This document shows, piece by piece, positions 17,238 through 25,890 of a DNA stretch of 64,000 nucleotides; positions within the stretch are counted from its first letter, which is position 1, and the number at the start of each line of letters is the position of its first letter. The notes under the pieces were generated by a model that was given only the letters and a program-made list of their open reading frames with translations, did no database searches and was not told the DNA's origin. Made by a program: the position numbers and the translations under genes. This DNA is from Burkholderia sp. SRS-46. GTDB lineage: Bacteria > Pseudomonadota > Gammaproteobacteria > Burkholderiales > Burkholderiaceae. Where the stretch lies: assembly GCF_004343775.1 (NCBI RefSeq), contig NZ_PTXL01000007.1, positions 1 to 64,000 of the forward strand. Reading direction: 5' to 3'.

Positions 17238-17924
17238 ATGACAGGCTTCGATCGTCAGACGATCTCCGACACGACCGCCAAAATCCTGCTCGAAGTGCAG
17301 GCGGTGCACTTCAACGCCGAAAAGCCGTTCATCTTCACGTCCGGCTGGGCCAGCCCGGTCTACATCGACTGCCGCAAGCTGATCTCGTATCCGCGCGTGC
17401 GCCGCGGCCTGATGGAAATGGCGGAAGCGACGATCCTGCGCGACGTCGGCTTCGAGCAGATCGACGCGGTGGCGGGCGGCGAAACCGCCGGCATCCCGTT
17501 CGCGGCCTGGATCGCCGACCGGATGATGCTGCCGATGCAGTACGTGCGCAAGAAGCCGAAGGGTTTCGGCCGCAACGCGCAGATCGAGGGCCATCTGGAA
17601 GAAGGCTCGCGCGTGCTGCTCGTCGAGGACCTGACGACCGACAGCCGCAGCAAGATCAACTTCGTCAACGCGCTGCGCACGGCCGGCGCGTCGGTGAACC
17701 ACTGCTTCGTGCTGTTCCACTACAACATCTTCAAGGAAAGCGTGTCGGTCCTGAAGGACATCGACGTCGACCTGCACGCGCTCGCGACCTGGTGGGACGT
17801 GCTGCGCGTCGCGAAGGCATCGGGCTACTTCGAGACGAAGACGCTCGACGAAGTCGAGAAATTCCTGCACGCGCCGGCCGAGTGGTCGGCCGCGCACGGC
17901 GGCGCGACGGGCGCCCAGGAATAA
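17238..17924 (+). CDS. pyrE: Orotate phosphoribosyltransferase
   Basis: A 228-residue enzyme joining orotate to PRPP to form OMP in de novo pyrimidine synthesis. The PRPP-binding signature VLLVEDLTTDS is at about 126-136 and the loop RKKPKGFGRNAQIEG at about 104-118. The start is at 17238, where AAGGA lies at a good distance; an in-frame ATG at 17232 is too close to that site. The protein has the usual family length. It is followed by a strong terminator and is transcribed alone, as is common for pyrE. Confidence 0.96.
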   Translation: MTGFDRQTISDTTAKILLEVQAVHFNAEKPFIFTSGWASPVYIDCRKLISYPRVRRGLMEMAEATILRDVGFEQIDAVAGGETAGIPFAAWIADRMMLPMQYVRKKPKGFGRNAQIEGHLEEGSRVLLVEDLTTDSRSKINFVNALRTAGASVNHCFVLFHYNIFKESVSVLKDIDVDLHALATWWDVLRVAKASGYFETKTLDEVEKFLHAPAEWSAAHGGATGAQE

Positions 17925-17961
17925 GCCCCGGGCCGGCGGACACGCCGGCGCCCAGCGGCAC

Positions 17962-17996
17962 AAGCCGCTCGCCTCACGGCGGGCGGCTTTTTTTTC
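17962..17996 (+). terminator. Terminator after pyrE
   Basis: A 12-bp stem, AAGCCGCTCGCC / GGCGGGCGGCTT with one G-T pair, loop TCAC, followed by an uninterrupted run of Ts to 17995. Confidence 0.92.
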
Positions 17997-18159
17997 GTCC
18001 GCGCGGACGGGCGCGCCGGAATCGATGACGATTGCCCGTCATTGCATGCGTCGCTCATCGAACCCTAATGCTAGACTTGCTCCATCGCCGCCATCGCCTT
18101 CGCGACAACAAACGATGCCGGGCTCGTCGGCCCGGCTCACGTGACGGGAGAAGCGCCAT

Positions 18160-18756
18160 ATGCGTGTGGGTCGCCAGATCGCTCCGCCTGCGTCATCGAA
18201 CAGCCCGTCCCCGCTCGCCCTCGTCCTTCTCTGCGCCGCCGGCTTCGCCTGCATGCCGACGGCCCATGCCGATTCCGCCTTCACCGTCACGAGCGACGAC
18301 CTGTCGCCCGGCAGCCGCGTCGGCGCCGCGCAGGTGTTCGATCGCGGCGACTGCAAGGGCGCGAACCGCTCGCCGCAGCTGTCGTGGCACAATCCGCCGC
18401 CCGGCACGCGCGGCTACGCGATCACGATGTTCGACCCCGACGCGCCCGGCCACGGCTGGTGGCATTGGGCGGTCGCGAGCCTGCCGGCCGGCGTCACGAG
18501 CGTGCCCGCCGATGCGAGCGCCTCGGGCCTGCTGCGACGCATCGGCGCGAGCGAGGCGCGCAACGACTTCGGCATCGACGGCTACGGCGGCCCGTGCCCG
18601 CCGCCCGGCAAGCCGCACCGCTACGTGATCACCGTCTATGCGCTGAAGAGCACCGACCTGCGCGTCGCGCAGGGCCGCCCCGCGCCGATGTTCGAGCACG
18701 AGATCGACACGCAGACGCTCGGCACCGCGCGGCTCGTCGTTCAATACGGCCAGTAG
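18160..18756 (+). CDS. Exported PEBP-family (YbhB/YbcL-like) protein
   Basis: A 198-residue phosphatidylethanolamine-binding-protein-like protein. An N-terminal hydrophobic segment (about residues 19-38, ending ACMPTAHA) looks like a signal peptide. The PEBP pocket motifs are present: FDPDAPGHGWWHW near residue 90, the conserved GYGGPCPPPG near 140, and the HRYVITVYAL strand. Bacterial members bind anionic small ligands or lipids; their roles are unclear. The stretch GDCKGANRSPQLSW matches the family's conserved first motif. A GGGAGAAG ribosome binding site precedes the ATG. Confidence 0.88.
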   Translation: MRVGRQIAPPASSNSPSPLALVLLCAAGFACMPTAHADSAFTVTSDDLSPGSRVGAAQVFDRGDCKGANRSPQLSWHNPPPGTRGYAITMFDPDAPGHGWWHWAVASLPAGVTSVPADASASGLLRRIGASEARNDFGIDGYGGPCPPPGKPHRYVITVYALKSTDLRVAQGRPAPMFEHEIDTQTLGTARLVVQYGQ

Positions 18757-18951
18757 CGCCGCGCCGCCGCGCGCGGCGATTGCCGGCGCCCGCGACATGC
18801 TGTTGTTCGCCCGCGCATGCATTTCCGACATTTGGCGTGGCTAGACTCGCCGTGACTGATCGCGGCACGTCGCGCGGCACCCCGCCGCGCCGCGGCGCCC
18901 GACGTCGCGGGCCGCCGCGCCCGCTCCCTCGCCTCTTTCCGGAGAACGTTC

Positions 18952-19524
18952 ATGTCGAACATCGTCATCGTCTATCACAGCGGCTACGGCCACACGAAGA
19001 AGCTGGCCGAGGCCGTCCACGCCGGCGCGCAGGACACCGGCGCGCAGGTGCGGCTCATCGCCGTCGGCGACCTCGACGACGCGGGCTGGGCCGCGCTCGA
19101 CGCAGCCGATGCGATCGTGTTCGGCGCGCCGACCTACATGGGCGGCCCGTCCGCGCAGTTCAAGACGTTCGCCGACGCGACGTCGAAAGCGTGGTTCACG
19201 CAGAAATGGAAGGACAAGATCGCCGCGGGCTTCACGAATTCCGCGACGATGAACGGCGACAAGTTCTCGACGATTCAATATTTCGTCACGCTGGCGATGC
19301 AGCATGGGATGGTGTGGGTCGGCACGGGCCTGATGCCGGCCAACACGAAGGCCGCCACGCGCAACGACCTCAACTTCGTCGGCGGCTTCACCGGCCTGCT
19401 CGCGCAATCGCCATCGGACGCGTCGCCCGACGAGGCGCCGGCACCCGGCGACCTCGACACCGCGAAGGCGTTCGGCCGGCGCGTCGCCGAGGCAACCGCG
19501 CGCTGGATCGCGGGCGGCCGCTGA
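18952..19524 (+). CDS. Flavodoxin-family / NADPH:quinone reductase-like protein
   Basis: A 190-residue flavodoxin-fold protein. The N-terminal FMN phosphate loop YHSGYGHTKKLAEAV (about residues 8-22) and the GAPTYMGGPSAQFKTF stretch (near 60-75) are typical of WrbA-like and NAD(P)H:quinone oxidoreductase flavoproteins. It lacks a signal peptide and should be a cytoplasmic FMN protein, probably reducing quinones. A GGAGAA ribosome binding site precedes the ATG. The gene stands alone between pebp and argC and ends at a strong terminator. Confidence 0.87.
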   Translation: MSNIVIVYHSGYGHTKKLAEAVHAGAQDTGAQVRLIAVGDLDDAGWAALDAADAIVFGAPTYMGGPSAQFKTFADATSKAWFTQKWKDKIAAGFTNSATMNGDKFSTIQYFVTLAMQHGMVWVGTGLMPANTKAATRNDLNFVGGFTGLLAQSPSDASPDEAPAPGDLDTAKAFGRRVAEATARWIAGGR

Positions 19525-19550
19525 ACGCCTTGCCCCGATAAAGGGACACA

Positions 19551-19577
19551 AGACGGCCCGCCGGCCGTCTTTTTTTC
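19551..19577 (+). terminator. Terminator after flavodoxin gene
   Basis: A perfect 8-bp stem, AGACGGCC / GGCCGTCT, loop CGCC, then a run of seven Ts. Confidence 0.9.
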
Positions 19578-19667
19578 GCCCCGTGCGATGCAGGCCCGCC
19601 GCATGACGTCTTAAAATGGCGGTTTTCCGGCGTGCGAGCGCCGCGGCCCCGTTTCAGTGAGAGCGAA

Positions 19668-20618
19668 ATGAGCACCAAAGTATTTGTCGACGGCCAGGAA
19701 GGCACGACCGGCCTCAAGATCTTCGAATACCTGTCGGCACGCAGCGACATCGACATCCTGCGCATCGACGAAGCCAGGCGCAAGGACGTCGACGAGCGCC
19801 GCCGCCTGATCAACGCGTCGGACGTCACGTTCCTGTGCCTGCCCGACGTGGCATCGCGCGAATCGGCATCGCTCGTCGAGAACCCGAACACCACGCTGAT
19901 CGACGCGAGCACGGCGTTCCGCACGAGCGCGGACTGGGCGTACGGCCTGCCCGAGCTGACCCGCGCGCAGCGTGAGCGGATCCGCACGTCGAAGCGCATC
20001 GCGGTGCCCGGCTGCCACGCATCGGCATTCGTGCTCGCGATGCGGCCGCTCGTCGATGCCGGCGTGGTCGGGCCGGACTTCGCCGCGCACAGCCACTCGA
20101 TCACCGGCTACAGCGGCGGCGGCAAGTCGATGATCGCCGACTACGAGAACCCCGCTTCGGCCGCCCGGCTCGCGAGCCCGCGCCCGTATGCGCTCGGCCT
20201 CGCGCACAAGCACCTGCCGGAGATGGCCGCGCACACCGGCCTCGCGAACGCGCCGATCTTCACGCCGATCGTCGGGCCGTTCCTGAAGGGCCTCGCGGTG
20301 ACCACCTACTTCACGCCCGCGCAGCTCGCGAAGCGCGCGACGCCGCAGGACGTGCAGCGCATCTTCGCCGAGTACTACGCGGATGAAGCGTTCGTGCGCG
20401 TCGCGCCGTTCAATGCCGACGACAACCTCGACGCGGGCTTCTTCGACGTGCAGGCGAACAACGACACGAACCGCGTCGACCTGTTCGTGTTCGGCAACGA
20501 CGAGCGCTTCGTCACCGTCGCGCGCCTCGACAACCTCGGCAAGGGTGCGTCGGGCGCAGCGATCCAGTGCATGAACCTGAACATCGGCGTGGCGGAAGAC
20601 ACCGGCCTCACGCGCTGA
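19668..20618 (+). CDS. argC: N-acetyl-gamma-glutamyl-phosphate reductase, short type
   Basis: A 316-residue enzyme reducing N-acetylglutamyl phosphate to the semialdehyde in arginine synthesis. It is the shorter, type 2 form of ArgC. The catalytic cysteine is Cys116 in VPGCHASA; HKHLPE (about 180-185) carries the conserved histidine; the NAD(P)-binding GQEGTTG is at 9-15. The ATG at 19668 is preceded by GAGAGCG. No other arg gene is adjacent. Burkholderia often carry a second, longer ArgC, so this may be one of two; only a genome comparison would show that. Confidence 0.93.
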   Translation: MSTKVFVDGQEGTTGLKIFEYLSARSDIDILRIDEARRKDVDERRRLINASDVTFLCLPDVASRESASLVENPNTTLIDASTAFRTSADWAYGLPELTRAQRERIRTSKRIAVPGCHASAFVLAMRPLVDAGVVGPDFAAHSHSITGYSGGGKSMIADYENPASAARLASPRPYALGLAHKHLPEMAAHTGLANAPIFTPIVGPFLKGLAVTTYFTPAQLAKRATPQDVQRIFAEYYADEAFVRVAPFNADDNLDAGFFDVQANNDTNRVDLFVFGNDERFVTVARLDNLGKGASGAAIQCMNLNIGVAEDTGLTR

Positions 20619-20637
20619 TCATCCTCGCATGCGATGC

Positions 20638-20666
20638 AAAGCCGGCCGCTGGCCGGCTTTTTATTT
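20638..20666 (+). terminator. Terminator after argC
   Basis: A perfect stem AAAGCCGGCC / GGCCGGCTTT with loop GCT, followed by TTATTTAT, 20 bases after the argC stop. Confidence 0.92.
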
Positions 20667-21047
20667 ATCTTGAATTGGCAATAAATGATAATCCGCGCAC
20701 GGATTTACAATTATTTACAAGCTTTCCGTTGCGTAATAATCTTTCAATTAACCCCACCCCTCTTTTATCCAGTCAATCCCGAATAGGGATAAACCGGATA
20801 TCCCCGCTTTAAACACTGCCGTTATAGAGAAAGGGCCGCCAGCCTTTTCCCGCGTGTCGCCTCGCAGCCACTCCGCAGCCGTTCTTAAGCACACCTTCCG
20901 TTTTAATTCTTACTGAATACGTGCACCCGCAAGGGTTTATCGGACGCTTGCCGTTTCAATCGTCTTTTTTAGACGAGTTCATCAATTGACATCAAAAATA
21001 CGTGCGGCGACATTTACTCGCACAATTAAACGATTGGAGACAGCGGC
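20667..21047 (+). promoter_or_regulatory. AT-rich leader upstream of the DUF2957 cluster
   Basis: A 380-base gap that is markedly AT-richer than its surroundings and holds no convincing gene. It contains TTGACA (20986-20991), a consensus -35, without a clear -10 at the right distance, and a small hairpin CGTCT-TTTTT-AGACG (20961-20975) just upstream. It probably carries the promoter and leader for the envelope-protein cluster starting at 21048. AT-rich stretches of this kind are typical H-NS targets. Confidence 0.5.
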
Positions 21048-22466
21048 ATGTCGCACGCCTTATCGAAGGGGGTGGCAACGGCCTTTGCCATTGCCCCTTT
21101 CCTGGTTGCATGTGGAGGGGGAGATTCCGGCGCGCCCGGCCCGATCGAAGCGCCCCAATGTTCCGGTTCGAGCTGCGGCACGCAAGGGCCGCCGACGTCG
21201 CTGCCCATCAACGGCGCGCTGTGCCCGGCCGACGCCGACATCGTGAAGAGCACGTATCTCGGCGGCGCGGGTAGCGGCGAGATCGTCAGCGTCAACATCG
21301 ACGCGGTGGCGATGACCTACACGCTCAAGTGGCTCGAATCGCCGATCCCGCTGAAGACCGGCAGCGTCACGCCGACGCGCGTCGGCACGACGATCGCCGG
21401 CAAGGTCATCCATCCGCCGACCGGCGCGCTGCCGACCGCCGAGCAGACCCGCTGCGCGTTCGTCCTCACGCCCGGCTCCGGCACGGCCGGCGACGGCTCG
21501 ACCTATTCGACGGCGGCCGACTTCAACCAGGCGAACCCGCCGATGCTGCTGGTCGGCATGGGCGTCGCGGGCGGCGGCATTCCGGGCGCGACGGTCCAGT
21601 ACGACGGCCTCACGATCATCCCCGGCGTGCTGCAGAACATCGGCCAGGTGCCGAACCGCCACTTCGACTTCTATCCGTTCCTCGGCTTCGCGAACACGAC
21701 GACGGACCTCTCGAAGCTGCCGGGCACCTACAACGCGCTGATCTACCACCTCGTGCCGTCGTCGAACTACGCGACGAAGGGCTCGAACTCGAGCGAGACG
21801 TTCGACGCGAACGGCGCGTGCACGTCGACGAGCGCGGGCGGCTGCCAGACGACCGGCAACCCGTGGCAGGCGAATGCGACGGGCGGCTACTTCAACAGCA
21901 CGAAGGCGCCGCAGACGCTGCCGCAGACCAACCTGCCGGTGGTCGGCCAGACCGGCAAGTCGGCCACCGCGCACATGGTGATCGGCCAGCTCAACGGCGC
22001 GACGGTCCCGGTGGTCGTGCGCACCGGCAACGTGAACCTCGGCACGCCGCCGCTGCATGCGGACGCGCAGGTCGACGACGAATCGGGCATCGCGGTGCTC
22101 GGCTCGGCGACAGCGCTCACGTCCGGCGGGATCGACGGCGGCTACGCGGGCGCGGACTCGAACTTCAAGTACACGGCCGCGCTGATCCGCGGCGGCAACG
22201 GCACGTTCGTGAACCCGACCACGCAGGCCGCGGAAGACGGCTTCACGCTCGACTACGGCCAGGCGACGCCGGGCCTGCTGAACCTGAAGACGATTCCGCC
22301 GAGCGGCGCGAGCTACGCGTCGGGTGCGGGCCTGCTGATCGCGACGGGCGGGCTGTACGCGACGCTCGTGCAGGGCACGGTGAACGGCGGCATCACGCAG
22401 ACGTCGGCCAACGCGAGCACGTCGTCGGCGCCGTATTTCGGCGTGGGCGCGCAGATCAGCAAGTAG
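21048..22466 (+). CDS. DUF2957 lipoprotein, first paralogue
   Basis: A 472-residue probable lipoprotein. The N-terminus has a short hydrophobic segment and a lipobox FLVACGG with the lipidated cysteine at about residue 22. The mature protein begins with a Gly/Ser/Pro-rich linker, followed by a region shared with its neighbour: LGGAGSGE, ESPIPLKTGSVTPTR, VGMGVAGGGIPG and YPFLGF. This matches the DUF2957 family, found mainly in Burkholderia and relatives, with no known function. No catalytic motif is visible. The composition (Gly, Thr, Ala, Asn, alternating beta-like strands) suggests an extracytoplasmic beta-rich protein. It begins a cluster with a second DUF2957 gene and an OmpW-like porin. 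Confidence 0.82.
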   Translation: MSHALSKGVATAFAIAPFLVACGGGDSGAPGPIEAPQCSGSSCGTQGPPTSLPINGALCPADADIVKSTYLGGAGSGEIVSVNIDAVAMTYTLKWLESPIPLKTGSVTPTRVGTTIAGKVIHPPTGALPTAEQTRCAFVLTPGSGTAGDGSTYSTAADFNQANPPMLLVGMGVAGGGIPGATVQYDGLTIIPGVLQNIGQVPNRHFDFYPFLGFANTTTDLSKLPGTYNALIYHLVPSSNYATKGSNSSETFDANGACTSTSAGGCQTTGNPWQANATGGYFNSTKAPQTLPQTNLPVVGQTGKSATAHMVIGQLNGATVPVVVRTGNVNLGTPPLHADAQVDDESGIAVLGSATALTSGGIDGGYAGADSNFKYTAALIRGGNGTFVNPTTQAAEDGFTLDYGQATPGLLNLKTIPPSGASYASGAGLLIATGGLYATLVQGTVNGGITQTSANASTSSAPYFGVGAQISK

Positions 22467-22628
22467 CCGCACCAGCCAGCAACCCGCAGCAGCATACGAC
22501 AGCACCGCGGCGGCGCGAGCCGCCGCATGCCGAACCAAGGCGCCCGGCACGGCGCCGGCAGTACCGCACACCAAGAAGCGGCCGACAGGGAGCCGGCCGC
22601 CACACAAGACAAATCCTGGAGGAGCAAC

Positions 22629-23864
22629 ATGAAGCGGAACCTCATTCTGGCCGCGGCCTTTGCCGCGCCCCTTCTTTCGGCATGCGGCGGCGCCGACAAT
22701 CCCCCGCCGCTCGTCGAAGACCGTCTCTGCCCCGCGACGCTCGACTACGGCACCGTCTATACCGGCGGCGCGGGCAGCGGCGAGCTCGTCAAGCTGCAGC
22801 TCGACACGGCCAAGATGACCTGGCAGGTCACCTACGTCGAATCGCCGGTGCCGCGCACCACCGGCACCGTCACGCCGACGCGCGCCGGCACCGTCGACAG
22901 CGGCACGCTCACGCAGGAAACGCTGCTGCCGACCAACAAGCTCAACCAGTGCGCGTTCCGCCTGAACGGCGCGAGCCTCGACGCGTCGCGCCCGGCGCGC
23001 ATCTTCGTCGGCTTCGGTGTCGCGGGCGGCACGATTCCCGGCAAGGAAATCCAGTTCGGCGGCGTGCTCGGCCAGGCCGCGGTGCCCGACACCAAGTTCC
23101 CGTACTACCCGTTCATCGGCTTCTCGGCGATCGAAACCAACCTTGCGAACCTCGCCGGCACGTACAGCCACGTCGGCTTCGGCGAGGTGCCGTCGCAGAA
23201 GTTCGCGCCGGCGTCGATCGACGCGAAGGTGACGATCAACGCGGACGGCACGTGGATCAAGTGCGACACGACCGGCCAGTTCGCGGGCAGCTGCCGCCAG
23301 CCGGGCACGAACCTCGCGCCTTCGGCGGACGGCAGCGGCGCGTTCCAGACCAACAACTACCAGAGCCAGCTGAAGCCGACGCTGTCGACGCTGCCGCAGG
23401 GCAAGGGCTTCATGATCGTCGGCAAGCTGCGCAACCAGCTGGTGCCGATCCTCGTGCGCACCGGCGTCGCGAACCCGAACCCGACGCCCGACGCGAATGG
23501 CGTGCCGGGCCTCACCGCCGACGACGAATCGAGCATCTCGATCCTCGCGCCGCAGACGGCGATCGCGGTCGGCTCGCAGAACGGCGAGTACATCGGCGTC
23601 GACAGCGCGTTCGACTATCGCACCACCGCGCTGATCAACAACCAGGCGACACTGCTCGACCCGTTCCAGCCGTCGCAGGCGTCGCTCGCGACCCCGCTGA
23701 ACCTCGACTACACGCAGAAGGTGCCGGGCACGGTCACGACGGTCCACTCGGGCGCGGGCAGCACGACGCCGACCGGCAAGTTCATCTTCACGGGCGGGGT
23801 GTTCGGCTTCCTCGACAACGCGGGATCGACGCCGTATTTCACGATCGGCGCATTCGTCCAGTAA
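22629..23864 (+). CDS. DUF2957 lipoprotein, second paralogue
   Basis: A 411-residue paralogue of the preceding gene. The start at 22629 (GGAGGAGCAAC upstream) gives a signal peptide with lipobox PLLSACGG, cysteine at residue 19. Shared blocks with the first copy include TGGAGSGE, ESPVPRTTGTVTPTR, VGFGVAGGTIPG, YPFIGFSA and the ADDESSI stretch near the end of the conserved part. The two are clearly homologous but well diverged, so the duplication is old. Eighteen bases after its stop the OmpW-like gene begins, so they are likely one transcript and act in the same compartment. No function is known. Confidence 0.82.
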   Translation: MKRNLILAAAFAAPLLSACGGADNPPPLVEDRLCPATLDYGTVYTGGAGSGELVKLQLDTAKMTWQVTYVESPVPRTTGTVTPTRAGTVDSGTLTQETLLPTNKLNQCAFRLNGASLDASRPARIFVGFGVAGGTIPGKEIQFGGVLGQAAVPDTKFPYYPFIGFSAIETNLANLAGTYSHVGFGEVPSQKFAPASIDAKVTINADGTWIKCDTTGQFAGSCRQPGTNLAPSADGSGAFQTNNYQSQLKPTLSTLPQGKGFMIVGKLRNQLVPILVRTGVANPNPTPDANGVPGLTADDESSISILAPQTAIAVGSQNGEYIGVDSAFDYRTTALINNQATLLDPFQPSQASLATPLNLDYTQKVPGTVTTVHSGAGSTTPTGKFIFTGGVFGFLDNAGSTPYFTIGAFVQ

Positions 23865-23882
23865 GCGGGCACGGAGACGGGA

Positions 23883-24719
23883 ATGAAGAAGAAGATGCTC
23901 TCCTGCGCGGCGGCCGGCGCCGCCGCGCTGGCGCCCTTCGCGGCGCACGCGCAAAGCGCCGGCAGCAACGTCGTCACGCTCGGCTGGTTCCACATCATGC
24001 CGCAGCAGAGCAGCACGCCGATGGCGACCAACGTCGCGCCGACGCCGATCAACACGCCGCTGCGCCTGCCGCCGTCGTTCTCGTCGCCGGGCACGGGGCT
24101 GCGCACGAGCGGCGCGGACACCGTCGGCCTGACGGTCAGCCACTTCCTGACCGACCATATCGCGGTGACGTCGGTGGCGGGCGTGCCGCCGGTGTTCAAG
24201 GTGTCGGGCCAGGGCACGATCCAGCCGCCCGGCCCCGCCGGCGCGCTCGGCACGCAGAACATCGGGCTCGGCTCGGTCAACCCGATCGTGAAAAGCGTGC
24301 GGCAGTGGAGCCCGGCCGTGATCCTGCAGTACTACTTCGCGCAGGCGAACGCGCGGCTCCGGCCGTTCCTCGGCCTCGGCGTGTCGTACAACTGGTTCAG
24401 CGACCTGCAGCTCAACCCGAACTTCGTGAAGCAGACGCAGGACAACCTCGGCGCGGTGCTGGCCGCGGGCGCGGGCAAGCCGGGGGTGACGTCGGTGTCG
24501 GCGAAGGCGTCGTCATCGTGGCAGCCGGTGTTCAACGCGGGCCTGCAGTACAACATCACCGAGCATTTCGGGCTCGTCGCGTCGGTGACCTACATCCCGC
24601 TGAAGACGACGTCGACGGTGACGATCAAGGCGGCCGACGGCACGACGCTCGCCGAGTCGAAATCGGACCTGAAGGCGGACCCGATCATCAGCTACATCGC
24701 GATGTCGTACAAGTTCTGA
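23883..24719 (+). CDS. OmpW-family outer-membrane protein
   Basis: A 278-residue protein with a clear signal peptide (residues 1-23, ending AAHA before Q) and a C-terminal phenylalanine (SYKF), as in outer-membrane beta-barrels. Motifs of the OmpW family are present: DTVGLTVSHFLTDHIAV, the LRPFLGLGVSYNWF strand, and LQYNITEHFGLVASVTYIPL. OmpW forms an eight-stranded barrel with a hydrophobic channel for small hydrophobic compounds. It is larger than E. coli OmpW because of inserted loops (about 80-110 and 175-195). It closes the DUF2957 cluster and begins 18 bases after the second lipoprotein. Confidence 0.88.
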   Translation: MKKKMLSCAAAGAAALAPFAAHAQSAGSNVVTLGWFHIMPQQSSTPMATNVAPTPINTPLRLPPSFSSPGTGLRTSGADTVGLTVSHFLTDHIAVTSVAGVPPVFKVSGQGTIQPPGPAGALGTQNIGLGSVNPIVKSVRQWSPAVILQYYFAQANARLRPFLGLGVSYNWFSDLQLNPNFVKQTQDNLGAVLAAGAGKPGVTSVSAKASSSWQPVFNAGLQYNITEHFGLVASVTYIPLKTTSTVTIKAADGTTLAESKSDLKADPIISYIAMSYKF

Positions 24720-24730
24720 GAACGATGGAC

Positions 24731-24759
24731 GAAAAAAAGCCCGCCTGAAGAGGCGGGCT
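24731..24759 (-). terminator. Terminator for the minus-strand LysR gene
   Basis: A perfect 9-bp stem, AGCCCGCCT / AGGCGGGCT, loop GAAG. The A-run on its left becomes a T-run on the minus strand, so it ends transcripts coming from the right. It also lies 20 bases after the OmpW stop and may help there. Confidence 0.8.
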
Positions 24760-24881
24760 GAATCCATATCAGAGGAGACATGGAGGAGACAGGTGCAACT
24801 ATAGCGAATCGGTTTCCGCAACGCAACATTTCCTTGGAGAAAATCAGGATTTTCCCTCGAATGCCGGCTCTAAACGGCGTT

Positions 24882-25796
24882 TCATTCTGACCCCATCACG
24901 TTTTCCCGCTCGATCACGGCGCCCAGCGCGTCCCGCAACAGCGCGACCGGCCGCATCAGGCGCCCCGGCAGCGCGCCGTGCACGAGCCAGTTGTTGATCC
25001 GCGTTTCCAGCCCCGACGTGCGAACCACCCGCAGCGCATCCCGATGCACGCTGCGCGCGAGCGCAGCCGGCGACGCGATGCCGATCCCCACGCCGCGCGC
25101 GACCAGCGACAGCTGCAAGTCCGATCCGAACGCCTCGACCGCGACGTCGAACGGCAGCCCGGCCGCGCCGAGCGCGCGGCTCAGCGCGGAACGCATCCCG
25201 CAGCCGTCCTGGCTCAGCACCCACGGGCAGCGCGACAGCGCGTCGAGCGGCAGCGGCCCGTCGGGCAGCGGAAAGTCGCGCGCCGCGACCAGCACGGCCG
25301 GCTGCGTGCCGAGCAGCGTGGTGGTCAGTGCGTCCGGCAGGCTCGCGCTGGCCGGCACCATCACCGCAGCCGCGTCGAGCGCGCCCCGTTCGACGCCTTG
25401 CAGCAGCGCCGGCGACCAGCCGGCCGTCACGCGCAGCGTCAGGCGCGGGAACGCGTCGCGCAGCCGGTCGACCGGCAGCTCGAGCGCCAGCTCCGACAGG
25501 AACGGCGGCACGCCGATCCGCAGCTCGCCGGACGGTTCGCCATCCGGCGTGCCGACCGCCAGCAGTTCATCGACCGCGCCCAGCACGTTGCGCGCGAGCG
25601 TGTAGACCTCACGACCCGCGGCGGTCGGCTTCAGCGGCTTGCTCTGTCGCTCGAGCAGCGCCACGCCGAGCAGGGTTTCAAGGTTCTGCACGCGGCGCGT
25701 CAGGCCCGGCTGCGTCAGATGGAGCTTCGCGGCGGCGGCCACCATCGAGCCGCTGTCGACCACCGCGACGAAAGCCTGCAGATCGCGCGTATTCAA
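24882..25796 (-). CDS. LysR-family transcriptional regulator
   Basis: A 304-residue LysR regulator. The winged HTH occupies about residues 1-60 (MNTRDLQAFVAVVDSGSM, then AAKLHLTQPGLTRRVQNLE), followed by a linker helix and the periplasmic-binding-protein-like effector domain (about 90-295). It is divergently transcribed from an MFS exporter gene with 94 bases between the two starts, the usual layout for a LysR controlling its neighbour. The intergenic stretch is AT-rich and includes an interrupted dyad suitable for LysR binding, but no site is certain. Effector unknown. Confidence 0.88.
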   Translation of the reverse strand: MNTRDLQAFVAVVDSGSMVAAAAKLHLTQPGLTRRVQNLETLLGVALLERQSKPLKPTAAGREVYTLARNVLGAVDELLAVGTPDGEPSGELRIGVPPFLSELALELPVDRLRDAFPRLTLRVTAGWSPALLQGVERGALDAAAVMVPASASLPDALTTTLLGTQPAVLVAARDFPLPDGPLPLDALSRCPWVLSQDGCGMRSALSRALGAAGLPFDVAVEAFGSDLQLSLVARGVGIGIASPAALARSVHRDALRVVRTSGLETRINNWLVHGALPGRLMRPVALLRDALGAVIERENVMGSE

Positions 25797-25890
25797 AACA
25801 AACTCGCATAATGATGTTAGACATATTTCAATTGTCGCATATCGAGCCGCCGCCTACGATGAGGACTTTCCACCTCCCGACAGGCACGCA

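Noticed and set aside
21060..24158. Long minus-strand open frame across both DUF2957 genes and into the OmpW gene.
   Set aside because: It runs through intergenic gaps of three clearly coding plus-strand genes and has the Arg-rich composition of a shadow frame.
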